Below, in pieces: positions 20,895 through 31,472 of a stretch of 64,000 nt of DNA. This DNA comes from Diphasiastrum complanatum (lineage: Eukaryota > Streptophyta > Lycopodiopsida > Lycopodiales > Lycopodiaceae), in the NCBI GenBank assembly GCA_029204225.1, contig CM055097.1, positions 33,294,804-33,358,803 on the forward strand, given 5' to 3'. Each line of letters opens with the position of its first letter. The stretch's first letter is position 1. The notes below the pieces were generated by a model. The model searched no databases, was not told the DNA's origin, and saw nothing but the letters and a program-made list of their open reading frames with translations. Made by a program: the position numbers and the translations under genes.

Positions 20895-21313
20895 TGTCAG
20901 AATTTGTGATACAAATTCTAGATGGAGTTACTAGTCTTACTGGCACTCACACAAAAGATTAAAGAGAAATAAGATTATAGGAGATTTGAGCAGAGCTCTA
21001 ACATATTGGAATGATCTTGTGGTGGGGCGCCAGCCTACATATATAGTTTCTCTAATCTATGTGAAAGGCTAAAAGCCTAAAGCAAATAGCAAAAGAGCAA
21101 AAGCTAATTGCTTAAAATACTACCTATATTTGGTAAAGACCAAAGGTGAATTTCTAAGTACTAAATAGATCCTAATCTAGTAGTAGTGCTCCCACCTACA
21201 TGCACAAGCAATAAAAAACAAATTTACTATAAATAGTAATGGCCCCTATAATAGCACGTAGGCATGGCCAAACTATCATTAAGGGGTATAAAATAAACAT
21301 TAATTTCCTAACA
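20895..21313 (-). repeat. 3' LTR of copia element 1
   Basis: 419 bp, TGTCAG...CCTAACA on the plus strand. It contains about 95 bp (21040-21140) absent from the other LTR, rich in AAAGC/AAAAGC repeats. The polypurine tract (CTCCCCCTTAA on the plus strand, 21314-21324) adjoins it. Confidence 0.92.
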
Positions 21314-21359
21314 CTCCCCCTTAATGTTTACTTCGTTATCTATTACTCCTAGAAGTTCT

Positions 21360-22259
21360 CTAAACTTCTGAAAGTTTTCTTTGCCAAGTCCTTTGGTAAA
21401 GATATCCGCAACTTGTTTTTTTGTAGGCTGCACTTCCCCTGAAAGTAGATGGATCCTTGGTTTCCAATAGTGTAGCTATGTAAGCAAAGTGTACCTGTGC
21501 CGATCTCCTAGTCCCTTGTGTACTGGATTCTCCCTGTTCCATAATGACACTATCCTTGATAGTTTCATAGTACCATCTAGGAAATCTTCTAGCTTCTGAT
21601 GTAGGATGCTTCTTGCTTGGTGAAGTTGGAGGTGAATAAGTATCCCATATACTTGATCTCTCCTTCCTCTTTCCTTTCTCAACCAAGGTCATTCTAGGTA
21701 CTTGGATTGGCGTAGGCGGTACATGTGTCGATTCAGGCTCCTGTAATAACTCGTCACATAATATATGGATTCCTCCATCTTGATTCCTATCATAAGGTAT
21801 CTCTGTATCTTTATGAGTTGCCTCCTCATCAAAGATTACATCCCTACTTATGATGATTTTTTTACCCTCCAAGTCATATAACCTGTATCCCTTCTCTTGA
21901 CTATCATAATCAAGGAATAAACACTTGGTCGCCTTAGAATCCAATTTGCTCCTGGAATCCTTAGGTATGTAAGCATAAGCAATACGACCAAACATTCTCA
22001 AATGACTTACATCTGGCTTCCGACCCGTGTAAGCTTCCTCTAGAGTCCGATTCTCTACAACCTTTGTAGGACTTCGATTCAAAAGATAAACCGCCGTCTT
22101 AATTGCTTCACCCCAAAACATATTTGGAAGATTTTTGCTCTTGAGCATACTCCTAGCAGTTTCCACTTTAGACCGGTTCTTTCTTTCCGCAACTCCATTT
22201 TGTTGAGGTGTGTTCATGTTTGCAAATTGTCTCTTTATACCATGATCCTTGCAAAACAC
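21360..22259 (-). pseudogene. Copia 1 integrase C-terminal half and linker
   Basis: Starts within the integrase core (NMNTPQQNGVAERKNRS, FWGEAIKTAVYLLNRSPTKVV). It continues through CLFLDYDSQEKGYRLYD and KIIISRDVIFDEE to the Pro/Ser-rich linker before RT. About 30 codons from the end it runs out of frame into the terminal RNase H segment, whose proper frame reads VADIFTKGLGKENFQKFREL near 21325-21420. The deletion thus removed all catalytic RT residues. Confidence 0.88.
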
Positions 22260-22344
22260 CTAAAATTCCGTAGAAATATACTCTCCCCCTTTGTCCGAAC
22301 GGAGTATCTTGATTTGTCTATCTATTTCTTTCTCCACCTGTGTC

Positions 22345-22734
22345 TCAAACCATGTGAAGTACTTGAATGTTCAGAAGATAGATCCATGTCTTCCTAGAGT
22401 AGTCATCCACAAACACCATGAAGTAACTTGCTCCCCCATAAGATTGAGTCCTCGTAGGACCACACAAATCTGTATGAACAAGTTCTAGGACATTTCTCGC
22501 CCTGAATGTACTAGGCGAAAACTTCTTCATATGATGCTTGCCTAAGACACAGCCTTCACAAACCTTGTGATCAGAAACAACTTGAGGTAAACCTATAACC
22601 ATGTTATATTTCCTCAAGACTTGTAGACTTTTGTAATTCAGATGTCCAAACCTCTCGTGCCATAACTTACTCAATGATCCAATATCTGCAACACTTGCAT
22701 GATGATTCACCACCTGAGCTTGAAGTTTGTACAA
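22345..22734 (-). pseudogene. Copia 1 integrase zinc domain and start of core
   Basis: HERFGHLNYKSLQVL, then CEGCVLGKHH, form the HHCC zinc-binding domain. HTDLCGPTRTQSYGGASYFM, then VFVDDYSR, hold the first catalytic Asp. The frame breaks before 22345 and the next part of the core is in another frame. Confidence 0.87.
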
Positions 22735-22794
22735 CTGCCCTGCAAGTATGCCCTCAGCTACTACTTCATTATTTTTCTTCTTGATGAGACACCG

Positions 22795-23553
22795 CTATTC
22801 ATCAAACTGCACCACCATGTGTTGCTTTGCAATTGCTGACACTGAGAGTAAGTTTTTCTTGATTCCTGGTAAATAAAGCACATCCCTTATGTCTCCAATC
22901 TTCCCTGAAGGCAGTTCAACTTGTACTTTTTTAACTCCTTTTATATCATATGTGTAGTTGTCTCCCAACTTCACATTTGACCCATCATCTAATTTTTGAA
23001 AATTAGATAGCCACTCTCGCCTAGGTGTCATATGCTTCGAAGCTCCTGAATCAATAAACCAAAAGTCTTCTTCCTTCGAGAAGCCATCACCAGAAGATGT
23101 CGATGCCGAAAACAACTCATAGTCTTCAAGATCCAAAGCACTCAATTTTGCCTTAGATGTTTCTTCTTTTTCAACAAAATTCCCATCCTGCTTTTTCTTG
23201 AACTTGTAATGCCAGCACTCCTTTGCATAATGTCCCGATTTTTCGCAAATAAAACAGTTTCCTCTTCGAACCACTTTCTTTCCATCTTTTGATCGATTTG
23301 ATTGATTCTGCTCCATATCTTGCTTCTTCTTCTTCCCTTTGCCACCCTTCTTGGAACTTTGCTCTTGCTTCTTTGCCAGGAATGCTTGTTCCTTGAAATC
23401 GTCCCTGTTGACAATATTTTGTCGTCTCGTTTCTTCCTGTAGTAAGATGGCATTTAGCTCATCGAAAGAAGGCCTCGTTTCTTTGAACGATAGCATCATT
23501 ACAATGTTTTGATAGGCCAAAGGTAGACTATTAAGCACAATGGATACCAACAC
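22795..23553 (-). pseudogene. Copia 1 Gag C-terminus, zinc knuckle and protease
   Basis: Gag UBN2-type end (SFDELNAILLQEE), Lys-rich linker, CCHC knuckle CFICEKSGHYAKEC (near 23250-23205), then the aspartic protease with the active site FIDSGASKHM (near 23060-23030). The upstream gag part continues out of frame to 23800 (LHTLKMGTGELVTDY). Confidence 0.88.
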
Positions 23554-23800
23554 TGAATCTTGAACATTTTTCCAACTGGAATAAGTTGTCCTCTCAGATC
23601 TTTCACCCGAGTAAAGTAGTCCGTTACTAATTCACCTGTACCCATTTTCAATGTGTGTAGCTTATTAGTCAAGAACAAGATTCGTGACTGATGCTATCGT
23701 GACAATGTTGACTCCAAATGCAGCTTCAGCTCCTCCAAAGTATTTGGTTGCAACCCTGCAAACAATCTCTCTCTCTCTTACCAAATAGCCTGCTCTGATA

Positions 23801-24132
23801 CCATGTCAGAATTTGTGATACAAATCTAGATGGAGTTACTAGTCCTACTAGCACTCACACAAACCAAGTATAGAGATTAAAGAGAAATAAGATTATAGGA
23901 GAATTGAGCAAAGCTCTAACATATTGGAATGATCTTGTGGTGGGGCGCCAGCCTACATAAAGACCGTGAATTTCTAAGTACTAAATAGATTCTAATCTAG
24001 TAGTAGTGCATCCACCTACATGCATAAGCAATAAAAAACAAATTCACTATAAGTAGTAATGGCCCCTATAATAGCATGCAGGCATGGCCAAACTATCATT
24101 AAGGGGTATCAAATAAACATTAATTCCTAACA
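23801..24132 (-). repeat. Primer binding site and 5' LTR of copia element 1
   Basis: On the minus strand the LTR (24132-23814) is followed by TGGTATCAGAGCA (23813-23801), a Met-initiator tRNA primer site. This LTR is 319 bp because it lacks about 95 bp present in its partner; the two are otherwise closely similar. Confidence 0.92.
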
Positions 24133-24137
24133 TGTGC

Positions 24138-25466
24138 TGCTACTTGGTGGCGCATTCTCTACCAAATGACTTCTCATGATAGTATTATTTTTTGGCATGA
24201 GTTTAAAGGGGCCCTTTGCTTATGATCCCAGTGGATGGTTCACCAGTGTGATGCTTTTCACAGTTTGTCCCAAATTGGTGACTTGGCTAGTTACACATCA
24301 TGTTTTATAGAGCCTTCTTACTTATTCGAGATCTTAAAGCTGTTGGAGTTGATCACGCTACATTGTTGGTTTACGAGGTGCTCTCAGGTATGACGTCTCT
24401 TCCTTTTCACCCACCAATGTTTCTCATGCTATGTGCCTTGTCAATACTTCAACCCTCTGCCTTCTTCCTTTATGCCTCTCATTGCAGGCCCTTTTTCACG
24501 TCTTGTCATTGCCTCTTCTTCCACTTCTACTCCTCCATCCTTTAGTCCAAATCCCCTTCCGTCCCGTCACCCTGTCTTTATTCATCACTACCCAGCTATT
24601 GAGATGTCCGAGATCCGGGGAAAGCATTTATGTTTAAAATGCAAGAGCCTTGATCACATAGCCTGCAATTGTTGTCAGAACCCTACTACTACCATTGCTG
24701 TTTAGTTCCATGAGACTGATGCTATTTATGCTTATGCTACATGCGTAGCCTCCCAAAGGATTTTTGTGCAACACTTCTTTGTGTCCAGCAGGTCCAGCCT
24801 CCAGTCATGCTGCCACTTGATACTCCACTACCTTACGTACTTTCTGACTTTTTGCATGAATTTGAGCATGTTTTTAGTGATCCCACAATGTCACCATGAC
24901 GAGATGTAAAATTGACCTTCTACCCGCTGCATCTCCTCCTTGTCCTCCCTTTCGCATGTCCCAATTTGAGTGGTACAGCTGGAATGAGAATAGGCTATCA
25001 GTATCCTGCACTGTGTAGGTTCTAATGTGAGTGAAAGACCAAGGCATCAGTGGATCTTGTAGGATCTAGTTGATAGTGATCGTTGAAAGTTTGATTTAGT
25101 CTCTTTTATCACTCAAACTTAGGCTTTTCTTGAAATTACTTTCAACTGGCTTGGCATAAACTCTTTCAGATTTGGACTGCGATTTTTCATCCATATTTGG
25201 GGAAGTTCGTAGTAGTGTTTCTGGACGATATTCTGATCTATAGCAGAACACTCAAAGAGCATGCTAAGCATCTCCATACTGTCTTACGTATCTTAAGACG
25301 AGAAGCTTTATGCAAAAGAATCAAAGTGCGAATTCTTTAAAAAGGAACTTCTTTACCTAGGTCATAAGATTACCTCCTTTGGGATCAAGATTGACAAGGA
25401 AAAGGTGAAGACGGTAGTGGAATGGCCAATTCCTAAGACGGTACGTGAACTTAAGTCATTCAGAGT
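24138..25466 (+). pseudogene. Decayed gypsy remnant: gag, zinc knuckle, RT fragment
   Basis: Right part of the gypsy element entered by copia 1. It shows capsid text (SLSQIGDLASYTS near 24258-24296), a CCHC knuckle CLKCKSLDHIACNC (24630-24671), and protease-to-RT spacer with many stops. RT follows from 25190: [20 protein letters not shown] (catalytic FLDD near 25215-25226) to VKTVVEWPIPKTVRELKSF. It stops exactly where LINE B begins (25467). It is more diverged than gypsy elements 1 and 2 and belongs to another subfamily in its RT part. Confidence 0.8.
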
Positions 25467-25657
25467 TCGACATTTGCAGACTATGGTGGGGACCCTTTTC
25501 AGGTTTTATCAGAGGATATTTCTATCTTTTCTCCCCAGGGATATGTACTTTTGGCAGGTGACTTTAACGCACGCACGACCACTCGTGGACATCACATGAT
25601 GAGGCTCCTTCTACTACATTTGGTGAGCAGCTACTCAGGATTTCCGAGGCACATTCC

Positions 25658-27166
25658 TTGGTCATTGTGAACGGTTTATCACAGTGGCCAGATTCAGCAG
25701 CATTCACTTGTCATCCACATAGTGGCGGACATAGTGTGGTGGATTACTTCATTGGCTCACCAGCCTTGATTCCTCTCATTCAGAGCTTTACTATACTCTC
25801 TCCTACCCTTGTTGATCACTCACTGCTCTTACTCTGTGTTGGCCAGACCTCTCCCCTTCCAATCATTCGATCCAAGACCACTACACCTCACTTTTCTTTT
25901 CGTACACATCTCATCCCACGCTACATAGTCGCGCTCAACTCTCTTTTGCAAGATTTTCCCTTCTCCTCTCTTATTGAGCAACAAGCCAACTTCTTGTTGC
26001 TCTCCCTTATACAAGCCGCCACCCAGGCCTTTCCCCCTAAGACGTATCCCACTCATCGAAAGACCTATAATCGATGGTATGACCATGATTGCCACGCCTT
26101 ACATAAGCAAGTGGTATACGCCATGCATCACTCTCCTAATCTTTTAGTACACGTACAAAAGCAATATCGTCATGTAGTTAATAAAAAGAAAAGAGACTCT
26201 CTAACAAGAGATGGTCAGAAACTTATAGACTCCCTTCGCCTGCGTAAGGGGCATGCTGCCTTGGTACATATGGAGAGAGTGTGTACTACTTACCATATTC
26301 ATGATCCTACTACCAGAGACCACCTTTTCTCTACAGTAGTCTCACCTGTGGCTATGCACTCGGCGGAGGTCTGGTGCCCAGGGCGAGACATCACTTGTCT
26401 GCAGATCACCATGTTAAGGAGGATGATTCGTGCGAAGCCGTCAGTTCCTCATGAGATTCTTTTAGAGGAGTTCGCCTCACTCCCCATGGTGGTAGAGGCT
26501 ATGTTTCAGATTGTTACCTTTCTACATCGACTTGAGACCATGGATACTCACAGATACGTGAGGGCAGCTCTTACTTCTTCTCAGACTATAGCTGGACAGC
26601 AGGCTAGGTCTTCTTGGTATGGTGATGTGGTGGCTTTCTTTCAGTCATGGGGCTTCTCGATGCTGGATCTCCCACATGGAACTCATACATTTATTAGACA
26701 GCAGCTGTATCGGAGATATTGTCACATAGTATGGGATCGTCCTGACCATGAGAGAGTCAAGCTTACCTTATATGGCACACATATCTTACGCAGAGACAGT
26801 TTGGGACTCCTTGTTAGATCTTTATATCTCTCTCTTCCTCTTTCTTTTGGGCTCCGATACAGATTGGGACACTTACGAGTCTCTTCGCATCAGCTTGCTA
26901 TTGAGACAGGCAGATATTCAGGCATTTTGAGAGAGCATCGGATATGCCAGGTATGCACATTGGGTGTAGTGGAGGATGAGTTCCATTTTATCTTCATATG
27001 CCCTACATACTATAAGATACATGGCCGATATCATTGTTTATATCGAGACACCCCTATTACCCTCAGTACCTTTTTGGAGTATCAGGATCCCAGATGTGTC
27101 GACCTTTTTACTACGAGAGATGCTTATGTTGAGAGCCTCTTCGCTACCATCGGAGAGTATTACTGA
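25658..27166 (+). pseudogene. LINE B ORF2 with in-frame loss of the RT domain (502 aa open frame)
   Basis: An unusually long open frame. The endonuclease C-terminal half (CHPHSGGHSVVDYFIGSP, DHSLLLL) is joined at about residue 190 (QKLIDS, then LRLRKGHAALVHME) to the RT thumb, the finger region (CQVCTLGVVEDEFHFIFIC) and YRDTPITL. In LINE A these parts are separated by some 350 residues of RT, so the deletion is in frame. The C-terminal tail continues in another frame (to 27332) with QHLITSFF (27174-27197) and an acidic stretch. The frame is open but lacks all polymerase residues. Whether it is kept by selection or by chance is unknown. Confidence 0.85.
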
Positions 27167-27658
27167 TTCTGGCCAGCATCTCATAACTAGCTTCTTTCGG
27201 AAGCGGGAGCGCGATGACCTATCAGATGATGAGGCAATCATACCGGTGAGGGCAAAGGCCCAGCGTGCTCAGCCACCACCTCTTGCCAGATCTACATGCG
27301 CCTCTAGAGCTACTAGAGCTCCTCGATCATAGCTCATAGCTTCTATGGGTATCAGACGCGTTTTTTGAGATTGATATTTATCCTTTTACTTTCCTTAGTA
27401 GAGCAGGCGGTTAAGCTCTTGCACATGTACCCTCTTCAGAGCTGGAGGTTAAGCTCTTGTGTATCTGCTCTTTTTATGCATTTTATGACTCTATATTGGC
27501 TATGTCTTTTCCTAGCTCGAGAGAGTTCTATTTTGTCTTTTCCATTTAGACTAGTGTTTTTTATTATGTTGTCCGACATGGACAGTAATCCTACGAGACA
27601 TGTACTTATTCATTTTGTCTTATGTGCCCTTGGGCACTCAACAGACATTAATACATTT

Positions 27659-27661
<3 letters not shown>

Positions 27662-27730
<69 letters not shown>
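27662..27730. repeat. (TC)n microsatellite between LINE B and the ORF1-only element
   Basis: About 69 bp of pure TC. It is the tail of LINE B and at the same time the 5' boundary of the next element, whose ATG lies 3 bp after the run. Confidence 0.95.
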
Positions 27731-27732
<2 letters not shown>

Positions 27733-28695
27733 ATGCGCCCTGCGCATGAACCACGCCCTACCTCCATCGCTGATCCTACTGTTCCAGCTACACCTTCTGC
27801 TACTGACCCCGTTCCTGCACCTGCTGTTTCCCCTTCTGCTACAGCCACCGTACCTGCTCTGGATCAAGTTGATCCCTTTTCCCTCACTCCCCAACCCAAT
27901 GCTTACGCATCTCTAAAAATCCAGACACCTGTTCCAGGGACTCCAGGACGGCAAAACGGCTTGACATTTTTCCAAGAAATACAATTTCTTCTAAGAACAG
28001 TGGCTCGACTTGAGGAACACATTGCGAAACTACAAGCGAAAATAGTTACACAGGGGCAACAGATCACCAACATTATTCAATACCGTGACTCCACCGAGGT
28101 ACCCCATATCCGGAGCATAGACAAGTTTCTGGGGCGAAAGGAAATCGACATCCAAACTGCCACCATTGCATCCATCCAGGATGTCGAAGAGGACACCCGG
28201 GATCAGCCGCAACAACACACGAAAACATGGGCCGATGTTCTCAAAGGTAACATAGCTCCAGTTTCACTCATATCAGCTACTTTCAACGAATCTCGATTAC
28301 GGGAACAAAAAGCCCTAAATGTTCGTGTACGAGGACTTCCGAACACGCAAGACGCTATCAACGAAGCTAAGAAATTTTTAACGGACACGCTCCACCATCA
28401 TGATACCGGCTTGGACAAGGCCTGGCGTACCAAAAAGGATGCGGAAACCCTAGTAATCCGCTTCTCATTAGCAACACATAGGCGAGAGGCACTGCGTCAA
28501 CGAGCCACATTAAAGGGTACTCAGATTTTCCTGGATGAAGACCTAACCTACGTACAGGTGGAAGAACAGAAGAAAGCTTATCAACGAGCGAAAGACATGG
28601 GCAAACGTCTCATCTACAAAGACGGGACAATGCACTTCGTGGAAATCAAAAAGGGAATAGAGAGAGTAGAGGTAGAAATAGAGTTAGAGAAATGA
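27733..28695 (+). CDS. LINE ORF1 protein, L1 type (coiled coil, RRM-like, C-terminal domain)
   Basis: 320 aa, uninterrupted. Pro/Ala/Thr-rich N-terminus (1-75); likely coiled coil 78-116 (FFQEIQFLLRTVARLEEHIA); conserved KTWADVLKG at 164-172. The RRM-like domain runs from NVRVRGLP (196-203) to TLVIRFSLA (239-247). The C-terminal domain (IFLDEDLTYVQVEEQKKAYQ, then LIYKDGTMHFVEIKKG) closes it at about 265-308. This order resembles the L1 ORF1p (transposase 22) family, an RNA-binding trimer that coats LINE RNA. Plant L1 ORF1 proteins usually carry a DUF4283-like domain and a zinc knuckle instead; none is seen here. The first ATG is only 3 bp after the (TC)n run, so the true start may be missing. 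Confidence 0.83.
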   Translation: MRPAHEPRPTSIADPTVPATPSATDPVPAPAVSPSATATVPALDQVDPFSLTPQPNAYASLKIQTPVPGTPGRQNGLTFFQEIQFLLRTVARLEEHIAKLQAKIVTQGQQITNIIQYRDSTEVPHIRSIDKFLGRKEIDIQTATIASIQDVEEDTRDQPQQHTKTWADVLKGNIAPVSLISATFNESRLREQKALNVRVRGLPNTQDAINEAKKFLTDTLHHHDTGLDKAWRTKKDAETLVIRFSLATHRREALRQRATLKGTQIFLDEDLTYVQVEEQKKAYQRAKDMGKRLIYKDGTMHFVEIKKGIERVEVEIELEK

Positions 28696-28832
28696 GGAGG
28701 GTTCAGTTGATCTATAAGTGGTTGTAGTATCATAATTTCCCTGATCTATTTTATCTCCTCATAGGCTTTCAATTAGTAGTTTTAGTTTTCGTCCTGGTGA
28801 AACTATCTGACATGTACTTCCTTTTGTCTTAT

Positions 28833-28890
28833 ATGCCTCAGGGCATGGAAAAGACGTTAATGAAATCTTCTTCTTCTCTCTCTCTCTCTA

Positions 28891-28947
<57 letters not shown>
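28833..28947 (+). repeat. 3' end of N1: hairpin and (TC)n tail
   Basis: ATGCC, loop TCAG, GGCAT (28833-28846), GACGTTAATG, TTC repeats and (TC)n with one TATCGC interruption at 28888-28893. Confidence 0.9.
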
Positions 28948-28951
<4 letters not shown>

Positions 28952-29041
28952 GATTATGCCACTGCCTTATATACCATTGATACTGACACACCTATTTCCA
29001 TCTCCCCTAGACCTTCGGAGTTTACCTTCTTCACTATTGAT

Positions 29042-30355
29042 ATGGTCCACAATGCCATCAAGAAATTGAACACCAGTAAAGCCAGGGATATTGATGACCT
29101 TAAATCCGAGCTTTTAATCCATGCTGCTGATTTACTATCACCTCTCCTAGCCACTCTACTCAATCAAGCCGTTGTCTCCAGTTTTCCTTCTTCTTGGTGC
29201 ACCAACATCATCCGTCCCATACACAAAAATGGTGATCCCACGAATCCTAGTAACTATCGGACTCTTACGAATGGGCACGTTATCACGAAGTTGTATGGCA
29301 TTATTCTTCAATCAGCTGTGAGTACTGAGGCAGAGACCAGGATATTGCATGCTATGGGCCAGGCGGGACTTAGAGCCCATTATTCTACTACAGATCATAT
29401 CTTTACTCTCAGAGCCATTATTGAGGACGTTCGGCACCGACGAGAGCGAGTTTGTTGTTGCTTCGTTGACTTCAGGAAAGCCTTCGACTTTGTCCCACGC
29501 TCCTTACTCATTTAGCGGATACGAGACCTTGGTTTCTCTGATGACATAGTCCTAGCAGTGATGGCACTTTATGAAAGAGTATTGGGATGTTTTCGGAGTG
29601 ATAGAGGTATCTCAGAGCATATAAGGAGCACTATTGGGGTGAAGCAGGGATGTTCCCTCTCTCGTACACTTTTTGGATTATATATTGATGAGTTGGAGAG
29701 GGTTATTGAGCAGTGTGGCAGATCTGGTTGTAGACTTGGAGACATCTTGATCACTATTCTTCTTTATGCAGATGATGTGGTTCTACTTTCATCTACTAGA
29801 CAGGGGCTACAGAGACAAATTGATTGTCTTCATGGAATCTGTTCCCGATGGGGCCTAGGGGTGAACATGTTGAAGACCAAGGTGATGGTCTTCAACACTT
29901 CCAGGAGCTTTATGTTGAGACATGAGCTCCTTTTTGACAGTCGGCCATTGGAGATTGTTTCATCCTACACTTCCTTAGGCACACTGTTTACTGGTCCTAT
30001 ATTTAGTATGAGAAAGGTAGGGCTTGGGAAAGGCCATGCTTCTGCCCAGATGGAGAGATTCTACTTCCGTAAGTCTATTCGAGATGCCATGAGTAAGTGT
30101 CGGCTTTTTGACACCATTGTTTCTCCTACAGCCCTATATGCATCAGCTGTATGGTGCACTGGTCTTACTTCATTTGACTCGGTCAGTATCTCGCGATTAC
30201 AGATCACTATGCTTTTACGCATGATTCGGGCTAAGCCTTCAGTTCCACTCCAGATCATCCTTGCTAAGTTTGCGGTCCCGCCTATGTACCTTGATGCCCT
30301 ACTCCAAGTCATCACATATATACAGCGCGTTAGTGCGTTCCAGTCTTCTGAGTAG
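29042..30355 (+). pseudogene. LINE C ORF2: reverse transcriptase
   Basis: Two frames: 29042-29515 (SKARDIDDLKSELL, IRPIHKNGDPTNPSNYR, CCFVDFRKAFDFVPRSLLI) and, after a TAG at 29513, 29558-30355 (GVKQGCSLSRTLFGLYIDEL, YADDVVLLSS at 29767-29796, KTKVMVFNTSRSF). The stop matches CAG in LINE A. The sequence is close to LINE A in every motif, so both belong to one family. Confidence 0.9.
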
Positions 30356-31229
30356 AGATATACTCGGGCTGCTCTCATTTCACAATCAGGGCTACCATTT
30401 GGCTTGGTTCTCTCAGGCCTCCAGACTTCTTGGCACACTCGGTATCTCTATCATTGCACTTCCTTCTGGTACCCATGACTACATCCGACGATTCATCTAT
30501 AGAGCTTACCTTGATTGAGCCTAGCATGGTCAGTTGAGTGTCAAATCCGACTTTTATCGGCTTCATTTTTTGGTGACTGATGTATCAGGGTCCCCACTTC
30601 TACCACACTACCTATGCTTTGGGTTATAACATGGTCTCAGATTCATATTGGGTCAGCTCTGTGTCTCTTCACACCAGCTTGAGATTGAGATTGGTCGGTT
30701 TCAGGGTACCCCACGAGAGAATAGGATCTACTAGCTATGTTCCCTTGGTGCGGTGGAGACTGAGGAGTATTTTATCTTCATTTGCCCAACTTATTATGCG
30801 ATTCGCGGGAGATACTATTGCTTGTTCAGGGATACACCACTTACTTTGCGCTCATTGGTTACCTATGAGGATCCACGCTGTGTTGCACTTATGATCCGAG
30901 AGATGTTTCTATTACGACGAGATCTCCAGCCTCTGCGTCAGACTACTCCAGACACACAACTTCAGATTACCTCCTTTTTCTCCAGACGATGCTCATTACC
31001 AGTCCTAGACTCAGATGATGATGTCGATGATGAGGACACGACTTCCCACAGAGATCAGAGGCAGTGCACCTCCCAGCATCACCTTGTAGCGAGACCTGTT
31101 CGTCCTACCACGAGGAGACGTCCTCCCTACATTCGACGACGACAACAGATCACAGTTTCACTCCCCACTGCAGCTTGTATTACATCTTTCTTCAGTAGTA
31201 GCAGCAGTATCATCACCTCCAGGACATGA
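30356..31229 (+). pseudogene. LINE C ORF2 C-terminus: finger and PCNA-box tail
   Basis: A frame from 30753 gives ETEEYFIFICPTYYAIRGRY (finger, with the His changed to Tyr) and CLFRDTPLTLRSL. It continues through QLQITSFFSRR (30957-30989), the acidic DSDDDVDDED and an Arg-rich end (RPTTRRRPPYIRRR) to 31229. The 8-residue QxxITxFF motif is intact although the finger is damaged. Confidence 0.85.
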
Positions 31230-31344
31230 TCTACGGCTTGCTCCCATTATACATAGCTATTTCTTGCTTTTCTCTTAGTCTCGGAGACGTTTTTCATACG
31301 CTCCAATGTGATCCACATACTTGATATGTACTTATTTGTCTTAT

Positions 31345-31402
31345 ATGCCTTTTGGCATGGAAAAGACGTTAATAAAGCTTTCTTTCTTTCTCTCTCTCTC
31401 TC
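31345..31402 (+). repeat. LINE C 3' end: hairpin and (TC)n tail
   Basis: ATGCC, TTTT, GGCAT at 31345-31358, GACGTTAATAAAGC, CTTT repeats, then only about 13 bp of TC before the 5' end of LINE D (ACGCGCGTGC). Confidence 0.88.
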
Positions 31403-31472
31403 ACGCGCGTGCTCTCTCATGGAGATGGTGGCCTAACTCCTCCTCCCATCTCCATCTCCCTTCTCCTTCCCC

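Larger units (their letters stand above)
20890..24137 (-). mobile_element. Copia element 1, internally deleted, target duplication TGTGC
   Basis: Minus-strand Ty1/copia element with LTRs at 20895-21313 and 23814-24132 and the 5 bp target duplication TGTGC on both sides (20890-20894, 24133-24137). The internal region is only 2.5 kb. It keeps gag C-terminus, zinc knuckle, protease and integrase. It then jumps from the linker after integrase directly to the last residues of RNase H, so reverse transcriptase is missing. It would have needed enzymes from a relative to move. Confidence 0.95.
25467..27730 (+). mobile_element. LINE B: internally deleted copy, (TC)n tail
   Basis: Starts inside the endonuclease (STFADYGGDPF) at the gypsy RT boundary. 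It continues through GDFNAR (about 25557-25574) and the rest of the endonuclease, jumps over the whole reverse transcriptase, and resumes in the thumb region to the C-terminus. The 3' end has a hairpin at 27624-27637 (GTGCC, CTTG, GGCAC), ACATTAATAC and a long (TC)n run (27662-27730). The next element starts at 27731. Confidence 0.9.
27731..28947 (+). mobile_element. ORF1-only LINE derivative N1
   Basis: A 1.2 kb unit between two (TC)n runs. It has one intact ORF1 (27733-28695), about 130 bp of 3'UTR with TGACATGTACTT, the family hairpin (28833-28846), GACGTTAATG, and a (TC)n tail (28875-28947). ORF2 is entirely absent without visible scar, so the unit looks like a non-autonomous relative that keeps ORF1 and the 3' recognition end. 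A second such unit is at 62309-63700 on the other strand. Confidence 0.85.
28948..31402 (+). mobile_element. LINE C: 5'-truncated copy starting at a (TC)n run
   Basis: Begins directly after the tail of N1 inside the region between endonuclease and RT (YTIDTDTPISISPRPSEF). It contains complete RT, thumb, finger and C-terminal tail, and ends with the hairpin (31345-31358), GACGTTAATAAAGC and a short (TC)n run (31390-31402). Stops at 29513 (TAG for CAG) and about 30352, plus frame changes, disable it. Confidence 0.92.
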
